Shown in pieces: positions 50,937 to 59,396 of a stretch of DNA of 64,000 nucleotides. The position numbers were made by a program, and so were the translations under genes. This DNA comes from Chryseobacterium sp. G0162 (GTDB lineage: Bacteria; Bacteroidota; Bacteroidia; Flavobacteriales; Weeksellaceae). The stretch spans positions 744,001 through 808,000 of the forward strand of contig NZ_CP033922.1 in assembly GCF_003815715.1 (NCBI RefSeq), in the 5' to 3' direction. The notes beneath the pieces are model-generated. The model saw nothing but the letters and a program-made list of their open reading frames with translations, did not search any database and was not told the DNA's origin. Position 1 is the first letter of the stretch, and each line of letters opens with the position of its first letter.

Positions 50937-51500
50937 TTACAGGGCTAGGATTATTGGTAAAATAAGATTGGCCATTAAAAATCCACCAATCATAAAGCAA
51001 ATAGTCGCTACCAAAGAGGGCCATTGCAGATTGGAAAGTCCCATAATAGCATGACCACTGGTACATCCACCGGCATATCGGGTTCCAAAACCTACTAGAA
51101 ATCCTCCTATTACCATCATGATGAATCCTCTTAGGGTCAAAAGACTTTCAAAATTCATTAACTGAGACGGGACAAGATTGGTATAATCTGTAATTCCGTA
51201 GCGTGCTAATTCAGTTTTCAGACCGGGATTAACACTCATTTCAGATGGATTCATTAAAAAATTATTTGCAATCATTCCTCCGAAGAATATTCCTAGTACA
51301 AAAAACAGGTTCCAGGCTTCTTTTTTCCAGTCATATTTAAAAAAGTTGACGTTAGCCGGTATACAAGCTGCACAAATATGCCTTAATGAGGAACTGATCC
51401 CAAAGGATTTATTACCCATTATCAGTAAGGCAGGAACGGTAAGCCCAATTAACGGGCCTGCAATATACCATGGCCACGGCTCTTTTATAATCTCCAACAT
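50937..51500 (-). CDS. YeeE/YedE-type membrane protein
   Basis: 187-residue partner of the previous protein. SLRHICAACIPANVNFFKYDWKKEAWNLFFVLGIFFGG and the conserved GFGTRYAGGCTSGHAIMGLSNLQWPSLVATICFMIGGF carry the Cys of the YeeE/YedE family (GGCTSGH). Both halves together give about the length of one full YeeE protein. It starts 16 bp after the MBL-rhodanese stop. Transport of thiosulfate- or sulfide-derived sulfur is inferred. Confidence 0.88.
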   Translation of the reverse strand: MLEIIKEPWPWYIAGPLIGLTVPALLIMGNKSFGISSSLRHICAACIPANVNFFKYDWKKEAWNLFFVLGIFFGGMIANNFLMNPSEMSVNPGLKTELARYGITDYTNLVPSQLMNFESLLTLRGFIMMVIGGFLVGFGTRYAGGCTSGHAIMGLSNLQWPSLVATICFMIGGFLMANLILPIILAL

Positions 51501-51515
51501 ATCTATTGTATTATT

Positions 51516-52928
51516 TTATTTTAAAACTTTAGTTTGACACAAAAAATCACTTTTGGAAACTTCAGTAGCAGCAATCGCTTTAAAGCCCCCTTCAATTTCT
51601 GTAAAATTTCTATATCCTCTAGCCTGAAGGATACTGGCTGCCATCATGCTTCTATATCCTCCGGCACAATGCAGATAGAAATGCTCCTCTGGCCGAACCT
51701 CATTAATCCATTCATTAATATACATCAAAGGTTTGCTGTAAGCTTCATTCACATGTTCGGCTGCATATTCACTTTCTTTCCTTACATCAATAATTTTTAC
51801 TTCTTTGCCTTCAATTTCTTTTTCAAACTCTTCAGCAGAAATACGGTTCACAGTATCAGTTTCTTTTCCATGATTCTTCCATGCTTCAAAGCCGCCTTGT
51901 AAAAAGCCCAGAACATGATCAAACCCCACCCTGCTTAATCTGGTTACAGCTTCTTCTTCATCTCCCTGTTTTGTTACTAACAGAATAGGTTGATTTACAT
52001 CTGCAATCAATGCCCCTACCCATGGAGCAAAATCACCATCTAATCCTATATTGACAGATTGCGGGATAAATCCTTTAGAAAATTCACCATTGTTTCTCAC
52101 ATCCAGTATCAAAGCCCCGGAAGCTTCGGCTACTTCTTCAAACCTTTGAGTGGTAAGAGCTTTTAATCCTTTCGACAAAACTTCATCAAAGCTATGGGAT
52201 CCTTTTTTATTCATCATAACATTCATTCCAAAATAAGCTGGTGGCGGGAAGAGCCCGTCTGTTACCGCCTGAATAAAACTTTCTCTATCGATCTGATTAA
52301 GCGCATAATTTGTTTCTTTTTGGTTCCCTAATGTATCAACAGTTTCCTTCTGCATATTCTTACCACATGCCGAACCTGCCCCATGAGCCGGATAGACCGT
52401 AATATTATCATTTAAAGGTAATATTTTATGGTATAAACTATCATACAGTAGCCCTGCCAGTTCTTGCGGTGTCCTATTTGCTGCTTTTTGGGCAAGATCG
52501 GGACGGCCTACATCACCTAGAAAAAGGGTATCTCCACTGAAAAGAGCTTTCTCATTTCCTTGTTCATCAATCAACAGATAGCAAGAGCTCTCCAAGGTAT
52601 GTCCTGGAGTATGAATCACTTTGATCTTAACATCTCCAACTTCAAATACCTGATTGTCTTCGGCAATAATAGCCTCAAATTCGGGATTTGCAGTAGGCCC
52701 ATAGACAATTGGAGCATTTGTTTTATTGCTTAAATCAATATGTCCACTAACGAAATCAGCGTGAAAATGGGTTTCAAAAATATATTTTAACTGTACCTCA
52801 TCTTTTTCTAATCTTTCTACATAAGGCTGGGTTTCGCGTAAAGGATCGATAATGGCAGCTTCTCCGGCTGAAGTAATATAATAAGCTCCCTGCGCCAAAC
52901 ATCCTGTATACATTTGTTCTATTTTCAT
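51516..52928 (-). CDS. MBL-fold persulfide dioxygenase with two rhodanese domains
   Basis: 470 residues from the ATG at 52928 (MKIEQMYTGCLAQGAYYI); a start at 52961 would add 11 residues. The MBL part (1-about 240) has the metal motif THFHADFVSGH, a second His in HTPGHTLESS, and DTLFLGDVGRPD, as in ETHE1/Blh-type persulfide dioxygenases. Two rhodanese domains follow. The first (about 260-350) reads LLVTKQGDEEE at its active loop and has no Cys, so it is inactive; the second (about 365-460) has HCAGGYRS with the catalytic Cys. It oxidises persulfide to sulfite. Confidence 0.93.
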   Translation of the reverse strand: MKIEQMYTGCLAQGAYYITSAGEAAIIDPLRETQPYVERLEKDEVQLKYIFETHFHADFVSGHIDLSNKTNAPIVYGPTANPEFEAIIAEDNQVFEVGDVKIKVIHTPGHTLESSCYLLIDEQGNEKALFSGDTLFLGDVGRPDLAQKAANRTPQELAGLLYDSLYHKILPLNDNITVYPAHGAGSACGKNMQKETVDTLGNQKETNYALNQIDRESFIQAVTDGLFPPPAYFGMNVMMNKKGSHSFDEVLSKGLKALTTQRFEEVAEASGALILDVRNNGEFSKGFIPQSVNIGLDGDFAPWVGALIADVNQPILLVTKQGDEEEAVTRLSRVGFDHVLGFLQGGFEAWKNHGKETDTVNRISAEEFEKEIEGKEVKIIDVRKESEYAAEHVNEAYSKPLMYINEWINEVRPEEHFYLHCAGGYRSMMAASILQARGYRNFTEIEGGFKAIAATEVSKSDFLCQTKVLK

Positions 52929-52983
52929 CTTATTTATTTTAGATTTTGTTTTCAGATACAAATTTCCTGGTTTCTATTCTCCT

Positions 52984-53006
52984 CTACAGCTACTTTTGTT
53001 ACATAA
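52984..53006 (-). promoter_or_regulatory. Repeated 23-bp motif before the MBL-rhodanese gene
   Basis: Plus-strand CTACAGC followed by TACTTTTGTTACATAA. It differs at one base from the copy at 53853-53875 before the TauE exporter gene. Likely operator or activator site of the cluster's Crp/Fnr regulator. Confidence 0.6.
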
Positions 53007-53013
53007 GAAAGGT

Positions 53014-53808
53014 TTAAAGAAATATTTCCCTGGTGATTATATAAACACCCATTACCAGAATAAACCATCCAAAAGCAGGTTTTAATTTTTTTCCATCAAC
53101 ATTTTTTGAAATTTGTGAGCCAATGATAATTCCAACAATAGCAATACCTGCGATGGAAACAAGGAAATCCCATTCTATTTTTGCGTTATTCATGGATGAA
53201 AAAAATCCTATCAAAGAATTTAGAGAAATAATAACCAATGAAGTTCCTATTGCTGTTTTCACGGGAACTTTCAGTAGATTCACCAATGCCGGAATAATCA
53301 TAAATCCTCCTCCTGCACCTAGCAGTCCGGTTAAAATACCGACTAACATTCCTTCGCCGGCAGCCAGCAAAGCTTTATTTTTATTCAATTCATTATCATC
53401 CATTTCTCCGGAAGCCTGATTCTTAATCATTTTATAAGAAGCCAGAATCATCAAAACGGCAAAAATTAACAGTAGAAAAATGTTTTTGGTTAGTCTCCAA
53501 TCTTTTATACTGAGAAGTTCTTCCGGAATTAGAGGAAGAAGATAAATTCTGGTTAAAAAAATGGAAATAACAGAAGGAATTCCAAATATCAAAGCTACTC
53601 TAAAGTTGACCAGCCCTTTTTTAAAATACGTGATTGAACCTACCGCACTACTCACTCCCACAATAAAAAGAGAGTATTCTGTAGCCAGTAAGGCATCGAT
53701 TCCGAAAAGATATACTAGTACAGGAACGGTCAGAATACTTCCGCCTCCACCAATTAAACCTAAAGAGACACCGATTAAAACAGATGCCGCATACCCTATA
53801 ATTTCCAT
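53014..53808 (-). CDS. TauE/SafE-family sulfite exporter of the sulfur cluster
   Basis: 264 residues from the ATG at 53808; a TTG nine bases earlier is less likely. Eight spans with the repeats SLGLIGGGGSILTVPVLVYLFGIDALLATEYSLFIVGVSSAVGS and GILTGLLGAGGGFMIIPALVNLLKVPVKTAIGTSLVIISLNSLIGF. Located next to the persulfide dioxygenase, it is the obvious exporter for the sulfite that enzyme makes. Its upstream region carries one copy of the 23-bp motif. Confidence 0.92.
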   Translation of the reverse strand: MEIIGYAASVLIGVSLGLIGGGGSILTVPVLVYLFGIDALLATEYSLFIVGVSSAVGSITYFKKGLVNFRVALIFGIPSVISIFLTRIYLLPLIPEELLSIKDWRLTKNIFLLLIFAVLMILASYKMIKNQASGEMDDNELNKNKALLAAGEGMLVGILTGLLGAGGGFMIIPALVNLLKVPVKTAIGTSLVIISLNSLIGFFSSMNNAKIEWDFLVSIAGIAIVGIIIGSQISKNVDGKKLKPAFGWFILVMGVYIITREIFL

Positions 53809-53852
53809 TTGCTCCAATATTCTGATGCAAAAATGGAGTTGTTTGGGGAGAA

Positions 53853-53875
53853 CTACAGTTACTTTTGTTACATAA
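53853..53875 (-). promoter_or_regulatory. Repeated 23-bp motif before the TauE exporter gene
   Basis: Plus-strand CTACAGT followed by TACTTTTGTTACATAA; on the minus strand it extends to the palindrome TGTTA-TG-TAACA. Near-identical to 52984-53006. It lies 45 bp before the exporter start. Confidence 0.6.
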
Positions 53876-53964
53876 CAGAATTTTGAATACAGATACCGTT
53901 AATATTTATCTGTTTGTTCTAAACACACAAGTTTATTTTTATAACACTTTTGTGCTTTTTGTAG

Positions 53965-54591
53965 TTATACAAGAAGGGTAATTTTGTTTCTTCCCAGCTT
54001 TAGTCTTCCGTCATCTTCAAGTTGTTTCAGAAGTCTTGATACTACTACTCTGGCAGTTCCCAATTCGTTGGCAAGCTGTTCATGGGTAATTACAATCCTA
54101 TCAGAACCTGTAAGCTCAGATTTTTTCCGGAGAAGATTCAACAGTCTTTCATCTACTTTTTTAAAGGCAATGGCATTGATAATATCGAGTAATTCTTCGA
54201 ACCGTTTATGATAAAGCCTGAAAATATAATCCAGCCATTCCGGATGTTCTTTAATGAATGATGAAACTTTATCTACAGGAAGGAAAAGGATTTCGGCTTC
54301 TTCTTCTATCTCTGCTTTTACAATGCTTTTTTCATTATGCATTCCGCCCAGGAAAGACATGATACAGCTCTCGCCTGCTTTGATATAATATAGCAGAATT
54401 TCACGTCCATCTTCTTCCGTCCGGATCACTTTCAGCATTCCTTTCATCACTATGGGAATAGAACGTACAGATGCATTTTCGTCTAAAATAATGTCTCCTT
54501 CACGGTAGTTTTTGGTAATGCCATACTGGTATAGTTTTTCTACCAGATCAGGTGAAGAGGAGAATTCAGAAGAAAGTATGTTATCTTGCAT
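53965..54591 (-). CDS. Crp/Fnr-family regulator of the sulfur cluster
   Basis: 208-residue regulator: sensor barrel (REGDIILDENASVRSIPIVMKGMLKVIRTEEDGREILLYYIKAGESCIMSFLGGMHNEKSIVKAEIEEEAEILFLPVDK) and a C-terminal winged helix with VITHEQLANELGTARVVVSRLLKQLEDDGRLKLGRNKITLL. No Fe-S cysteine set. It is first on the strand in front of exporter, persulfide dioxygenase and YeeE genes. Relatives in other Bacteroidota are found with similar clusters. The duplicated 23-bp motif is its likely binding site. Sulfide, persulfide or nitrosative signals are possible inducers. Confidence 0.9.
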   Translation of the reverse strand: MQDNILSSEFSSSPDLVEKLYQYGITKNYREGDIILDENASVRSIPIVMKGMLKVIRTEEDGREILLYYIKAGESCIMSFLGGMHNEKSIVKAEIEEEAEILFLPVDKVSSFIKEHPEWLDYIFRLYHKRFEELLDIINAIAFKKVDERLLNLLRKKSELTGSDRIVITHEQLANELGTARVVVSRLLKQLEDDGRLKLGRNKITLLV

Positions 54592-54610
54592 TTTGTTATA
54601 TTGAATAGGG

Positions 54611-56875
54611 CTAATTTACGCCAATTTCATCAACAAACAGCCACGCTTTTGAATCAGCCCCAGGATTTCCGGCTGGAATAATGCCTGCATTTTCAATAAT
54701 CACTTTCAGGTATCTCGCCTGTTGTTTTCCGAAATTCAATTGTATCTTTCCTTTGGCATTTTGAATTTCCTCCTTTCCTATTTCTTTGATGATTTTAAAA
54801 TCTTTATTGTTATCAGAAACAAAAATTTTAGCAGACTTTGCAAGATGAATCCAGCTTCCTTTGTTTTCCAGTGTATTAAAATAGATTTCTGAAAAATCGG
54901 TTTTCTGCCCGAAATCAATGGTGGCTACTACATCTTTTCCCTGGAAACCCAGCCATGTTTTACCTAATTGTTTTACATTTCCGATAATTCCGTCTAACAG
55001 AGTAAAAGCTCCACCGAATGAGTAATTTTCACTAGGCTGCTGCTCAAGGGTAATTGATTTACCTGTTGATTTTGACACCGTAAATGGTTGTGAAGAAACA
55101 GCACTTTTCAATTGTCCGTCTTCAAAATAAGCAGATTTTACAGTCAAAGAGTTGGGTATGGAAACAGGACCTTCATAGACTTTAGAATGTATTGTTGGAA
55201 TACTTCCGTCCAATGTATATCTGATACCGTTTGGATTTTGTGAAGTAGAAAGTTCGTAGGCAATCCCGTTGTTTGATGGAATTACTTTTCCTGAAATATT
55301 ATAAATACTTTTAGCATAATTAATATTCATGTTGTCCAGAATTTTGAAATGGCTGATGACTCTGTTTTCAAAGTTTTTATAATTTTTGGGGTCTGAAGTT
55401 CCCCATCCCACTTCAGAAAGCGCCATCAACCTTGGAAAAATCATGTACTGCACCTGTTTGAAATCCAGAATATATTCTGTCCACAAATTAGCCTGAACCC
55501 CTAAAATATATTGAGACTGTTCAGCATTTAACTCAGCAGGAATCGGGTTATATGAATACACTTTATCCAATGGTGTAAATCCACCGAATGCATTAGGTTC
55601 AGACTGTGGATCTCCCTGATAATGGTCAAAATAACAGTATGCTCCCGGTGTCATCACAGCAAAATGTTTTGATTTTGCAGCCTCAATTCCTCCATGTACA
55701 CCTGTCCAGCTCATTACCGCTGCATTAGGAGCCAATCCACCTTCCAGTATTTCATCCCAACCTATAATTTTTCGTCCTTTACTGTTGATGTATTTTTCAA
55801 TTCTCTGAATGAAATAACTTTGCAATCCATGCTCATCCTTTAAATTATTCTTTTTGATTAATTCCTGGCAATGGGCACATTCTTTCCATCTTGTTTTAGG
55901 ACATTCATCTCCTCCGATATGAATATACTGAGATGGAAACAACTTGATAACCTCATCTAACACGTTTTCGAGAAACTTAAATGTTTCGTCTTTAGGGCAG
56001 AAAACATCATCAAAGACGCCCCATTTTGTAGCAGCTTCAAAAGGTCCTTTGGTACAGGCTAATTCCGGATATGCTGATAAGGCAGCTAAAGCATGACCAG
56101 GCATTTCAATCTCCGGAACTACTGTTATATGTCTTTCCTGAGCATATTTCACCACATCTTTGATCTGTTCCTGAGTATAAAAATAGGGACCATAAGGCTT
56201 TCCATCAAATGTATTATCCACATAAGCTCCAATCATTGATTCTTTACGTTTGGAACCAACCTGTGTAAGTTTTGGGTATTTTTTGATTTCAATTCTCCAT
56301 CCTTGGTCATCGGTTAAATGCCAGTGAAAAGTATTCAGCTTATACATTGCCAGATAGTCAATGTATTGTTTTACCTCATCTACTGTAAAGAAGTGACGGC
56401 AGACATCAAGATGCATTCCACGCCATGCAAATTTTGGTTGATCCTCTATTTTCATAGCAGGAATTTTTCCTACTTCTTTATATTGTTCAATGATTTGAAT
56501 GATAGTCTGAAGTGCCAGGAAATAGCCTTGATCTGTATAGGCCTGAATGGCAAAGCCTCTGGGTGAAACTTCAATGGCATATTTTTCTTTTTCCTGCTCA
56601 GGAGTTAAAGGAACCAACGATGGCGGAAACAATACCCTTACCAAATTAGCTCCATCTTTTTTTCCATAACCAAAAGTGAAAAGCTTTGCAAAGTGTTTTT
56701 TGAAGTATTCCGTTTCCGGTTTTGGAGTATTGTCTTCAAATTTAAAAGTTTTAGGAATGATGAATTCTCCTTTTAAAAATTCAATTTTCTGAGGGTAAGG
56801 AATAACATTCAATTTATTTTGAGCAAATAGCAGGTTTGAAATCAACACAAAAAATACTAAAAAGGTTCGGACCAT
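54611..56875 (-). CDS. Beta-N-acetylhexosaminidase (GH20)
   Basis: 754-residue glycoside hydrolase with signal peptide (ending LLFAQ). The GH20b domain is followed by the barrel: FAWRGMHLDVCRHFFTVDEVKQYIDYLAMYKLNTFHWHLTDDQGWRIEIKKYPKL, and the catalytic pair Asp323-Glu324 in HIGGDECP. The C-terminal third has a chitobiase-type and an F5/8C-like carbohydrate-binding region. It releases terminal GlcNAc/GalNAc from chitin oligomers or N-glycans, thus complementing GH19, beta-mannosidase and glycosylasparaginase elsewhere in the window. Located downstream of the Crp/Fnr gene, 19 bp away, but with its own transcript likely. Confidence 0.95.
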   Translation of the reverse strand: MVRTFLVFFVLISNLLFAQNKLNVIPYPQKIEFLKGEFIIPKTFKFEDNTPKPETEYFKKHFAKLFTFGYGKKDGANLVRVLFPPSLVPLTPEQEKEKYAIEVSPRGFAIQAYTDQGYFLALQTIIQIIEQYKEVGKIPAMKIEDQPKFAWRGMHLDVCRHFFTVDEVKQYIDYLAMYKLNTFHWHLTDDQGWRIEIKKYPKLTQVGSKRKESMIGAYVDNTFDGKPYGPYFYTQEQIKDVVKYAQERHITVVPEIEMPGHALAALSAYPELACTKGPFEAATKWGVFDDVFCPKDETFKFLENVLDEVIKLFPSQYIHIGGDECPKTRWKECAHCQELIKKNNLKDEHGLQSYFIQRIEKYINSKGRKIIGWDEILEGGLAPNAAVMSWTGVHGGIEAAKSKHFAVMTPGAYCYFDHYQGDPQSEPNAFGGFTPLDKVYSYNPIPAELNAEQSQYILGVQANLWTEYILDFKQVQYMIFPRLMALSEVGWGTSDPKNYKNFENRVISHFKILDNMNINYAKSIYNISGKVIPSNNGIAYELSTSQNPNGIRYTLDGSIPTIHSKVYEGPVSIPNSLTVKSAYFEDGQLKSAVSSQPFTVSKSTGKSITLEQQPSENYSFGGAFTLLDGIIGNVKQLGKTWLGFQGKDVVATIDFGQKTDFSEIYFNTLENKGSWIHLAKSAKIFVSDNNKDFKIIKEIGKEEIQNAKGKIQLNFGKQQARYLKVIIENAGIIPAGNPGADSKAWLFVDEIGVN

Positions 56876-57184
56876 TGGATGGGGTTAAAGTTTTAGCTAA
56901 TATACTTATTTTTCAAAACTTTCAAATGGTTCACATTCTATATTTTAGCCCTAAAAACCGGGATTTAACTGCCTGAAAAATGATAAAAACTAACTTAAAA
57001 AACCTATTGTCCCCGTAAATAACTCAATTAATACACAATAATTATTTAACTTTCTATAAATTTAAAAATCAAACATTTACATTAATAAAAACCTCTTTTT
57101 TTTAATCAAAAAAAATTGTGGTTTATTTTTTGATAAGCTTACGTCACTTAAAAGATTAAACATCTAAATTTGTAAAAAAATACA
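56876..57184. other. Intergenic region between divergent genes
   Basis: 309 bp, very AT-rich. A TAAATTTG -7 element (57165-57172) precedes the DUF4197 gene by 12 bp. Short A/T runs at about 57090-57130 form a weak hairpin-like stretch. No ORF or RNA gene seen. Confidence 0.55.
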
Positions 57185-58024
57185 ATGAGAAAAAGCATTT
57201 TTATAGCAGCTGGATTATTCCTTTCAATTTCTACACAGGCACAACTTCTTGATATTCTAAAATCAACAGTTAAAGACAAAACAGGAATTGATATCAATAA
57301 TCCACAGGCTCCCAAAGGTTCCACAACCGCTACAACGACAAATACGAACACCACTACCACGATTCCCACTTCTACTTCAACTAAAACATCTCCTCTTAAT
57401 GTTGGAAATCTTACTTCAACACAGATTTCTTCCGGATTAAAGGAAGCTTTAAGTATCGGAGTCACAGATGGGGTAAAGAAACTGGCATTAACAGACGGTT
57501 TTCTGAAAAATGAGGCGGTAAAAATCTTAATGCCTGAAAAATTAAGAAAGGTGGATGCAACGCTGCGTTCTGTAGGTCTAGGCAGTCTGGCGGATGAAGG
57601 GGTAAAGTTATTAAACAGAGCAGCTGAAGATGCTGTAACAGAAGCGGCACCTATTTTTACGAATGCCATTACTTCTATGACCATTACAGATGCTAAAAAT
57701 ATTTTGTTAGGAAGTAATAATGCCGCAACAAGTTACTTACAAGGCAAAACCCAATCTCAGTTATTTACCGCTTTCCAACCGAAAGTAAAAGCTTCTTTAG
57801 GAAAAGTGGGTGCTGATGCAGTTTGGAAGAATTTGATTTCAAAATACAACACCTTTACAGGACAAGCTGTAACCACTGATCTTAACGAATATGTGACCAC
57901 AGAAACCATCAATGGAGTATTCAAAATGGTTGCGGATAAGGAAAGCGGAATCAGAAATACACCAGCTATGAGAACTACAAGCATTTTGCAGAAGGTTTTC
58001 GGAGCGCAGGATGCTAACAGATAG
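57185..58024 (+). CDS. DUF4197 domain-containing exported protein
   Basis: 279-residue protein: signal peptide (ending TQAQ, about 20), a Thr/Asn-rich linker of low complexity (about 43-75; TTTNTNTTTTIPTSTSTKTS), then the DUF4197 domain (ISSGLKEALSIGVTDGVKKLALTDGFLKNEAVKILMPEKLRKVDATLRSVGLGSLADEGVKLLNRAAEDAVTEAAPIF). The domain is widespread in Gram-negative bacteria with unknown activity. The Thr-rich linker is unusual and may be O-glycosylated, as Bacteroidota proteins often are at D(S/T)-type sites. A strong terminator follows. Confidence 0.9.
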   Translation: MRKSIFIAAGLFLSISTQAQLLDILKSTVKDKTGIDINNPQAPKGSTTATTTNTNTTTTIPTSTSTKTSPLNVGNLTSTQISSGLKEALSIGVTDGVKKLALTDGFLKNEAVKILMPEKLRKVDATLRSVGLGSLADEGVKLLNRAAEDAVTEAAPIFTNAITSMTITDAKNILLGSNNAATSYLQGKTQSQLFTAFQPKVKASLGKVGADAVWKNLISKYNTFTGQAVTTDLNEYVTTETINGVFKMVADKESGIRNTPAMRTTSILQKVFGAQDANR

Positions 58025-58044
58025 AGAAGGTAACTCTAAATACT

Positions 58045-58080
58045 AAAAAGGTTGTTTCTTTTGTGAAACAACCTTTTTTA
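58045..58080 (+). terminator. Terminator after the DUF4197 gene
   Basis: Stem AAAAAGGTTGTTTC (58045-58058) with GAAACAACCTTTTT (58064-58077) and a T run. Confidence 0.9.
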
Positions 58081-58454
58081 TGCTTTAATTTCTTTTGTCT
58101 TGAAACAAAAGAAACAAAAATTCAAGACTTGGATTTCTACGCTAAAAATAAATTCTGTTCTCTAAAAATTTTCTTAACGTTCACAGAAATTATTTTTTTA
58201 ACGCTCCAAGCTCCTATGTCAGTTAAAAAACAAGCTTATGTGAAACCTATGTGGTTTAATTTTTTCACCACATAGTCACATAGAATTAAGTTTATTCGTG
58301 CGTTCGTGACGATTAAAAATCTGCGTAATCTCCAAAATCTGCGAGATAAAAATGTAGTTTTAAGAGATTCTTCATTCCGCATTGCTTCATTCAGAATGAC
58401 AGAAAAATTCCTGATTCAAATTCTCTTTTATTTCTGGAATATTATGGAAATTGA
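58081..58454. repeat. Intergenic stretch of dispersed repeats
   Basis: About 370 bp without a gene. It holds GAAACAAAAGAAACAAA, a TTCGTGCGTTCGTG segment (58289-58302), the AAAATCTGCGTAATCT repeat (58315-58345), and the TTCTTCATTCCGCATTGC...CAGAATGACAG repeat (58368-58402). Each has related copies elsewhere in the window. Confidence 0.6.
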
Positions 58455-58483
58455 AATAAAAAACCTTGCGGTGGGCAAGGTTT
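58455..58483 (-). terminator. Terminator of the CoA-transferase subunit B gene
   Basis: Stem AAACCTTGC (58461-58469) with GCAAGGTTT (58475-58483). The minus strand continues into a T-rich run. Confidence 0.82.
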
Positions 58484-58492
58484 GTATTGTAT

Positions 58493-59146
58493 TTAGAATT
58501 GCATTTCAGGAATTTCACCTTCAATGATAAGGTCTGCTTCTGTTGCTTTGATAATATCTTCTACTGAAACGCCCGGGGCTCTCTCCAGCAGTTTGAACCC
58601 TTTTGGAGTCACTTCCAATACGGCTAATTCAGTCACTACTTTTTTCACACAGTTTACACCTGTCAAAGGAAGTGTACATTTTTTAAGGATCTTACTTTCT
58701 CCAGCTTTATTTACGTGCATCATGGCAACGATAATATTTTCAGCAGAAGCTACTAAATCCATTGCTCCTCCCATTCCTTTTACCATTTTTCCCGGAATCT
58801 TCCAGTTGGCAATATCTCCGTTCTCTGAAACTTCCATCGCTCCAAGGATGGTAAGATCTACTTTCTGACCGCGGATCATCCCAAAACTAAAGGCAGAATC
58901 GAAGAATGAACCTCCTTCTAAAATAGTAATGGTTTGTTTTCCGGCATTGATGATATCTGCATCTTCTTCTCCTTCAAAGGGGAAAGGCCCCATCCCAAGA
59001 ACTCCGTTTTCACTCTGGAATTCTACGGAAATACCCTCCGGAACATAGTTGGCAACCAAAGTCGGAATTCCGATTCCCAGGTTTACATAATAACGATCTC
59101 TCAGTTCTTTTGAAATTCTTTTGGCAATTTGTTCTTTTGTAAGCAT
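58493..59146 (-). CDS. scoB: 3-oxoacid CoA-transferase subunit B
   Basis: 217-residue beta subunit of a family I CoA transferase. The catalytic Glu46 lies in VEFQSENGVLGMGPFP. GIGIPTLVANYVPEGI, GGSFFDSAFSFGMIRGQKVDLTILGAMEV and PGKMVKGMGGAMDLV follow the ScoB pattern. With subunit A it moves CoA between succinyl-CoA and acetoacetate. The partner gene is not adjacent but 2.5 kb upstream on the same strand, beyond an opposite-strand ABC exporter. Followed by a terminator. Confidence 0.94.
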   Translation of the reverse strand: MLTKEQIAKRISKELRDRYYVNLGIGIPTLVANYVPEGISVEFQSENGVLGMGPFPFEGEEDADIINAGKQTITILEGGSFFDSAFSFGMIRGQKVDLTILGAMEVSENGDIANWKIPGKMVKGMGGAMDLVASAENIIVAMMHVNKAGESKILKKCTLPLTGVNCVKKVVTELAVLEVTPKGFKLLERAPGVSVEDIIKATEADLIIEGEIPEMQF

Positions 59147-59371
59147 AATTAAAACTTAGACTGCAATTTAATTATTTTCAACCGAATACAAAAGGGATTT
59201 CTGTGGATAAGGAGGCTGGAAGTTGAAAGAAGGAAGCTGAAGGTTAATTTGAGCCAGAAAAGAAATACAGTTACTTATATATTTTATGCCTTCCGGCATC
59301 CAGTTTCAAATCTTCCTCAACAACAGATGTTTGTCATTAATAATTAACATCGTTAGTAAAAATAATATCAT

Positions 59372-59379
59372 TAATTTTG
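59372..59379 (+). promoter_or_regulatory. -7 element of the ABC exporter promoter
   Basis: TAATTTTG 17 bp before the ATG at 59397; the -33 box is weak (TTA at 59353-59355). Confidence 0.45.
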
Positions 59380-59396
59380 TATCCTTATTTAACAGA

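Noticed and set aside
59286..59396. N-terminal extension of the ABC exporter
   Set aside because: It reads through the -7 element and lacks family similarity; the ATG at 59397 gives a normal exporter start.
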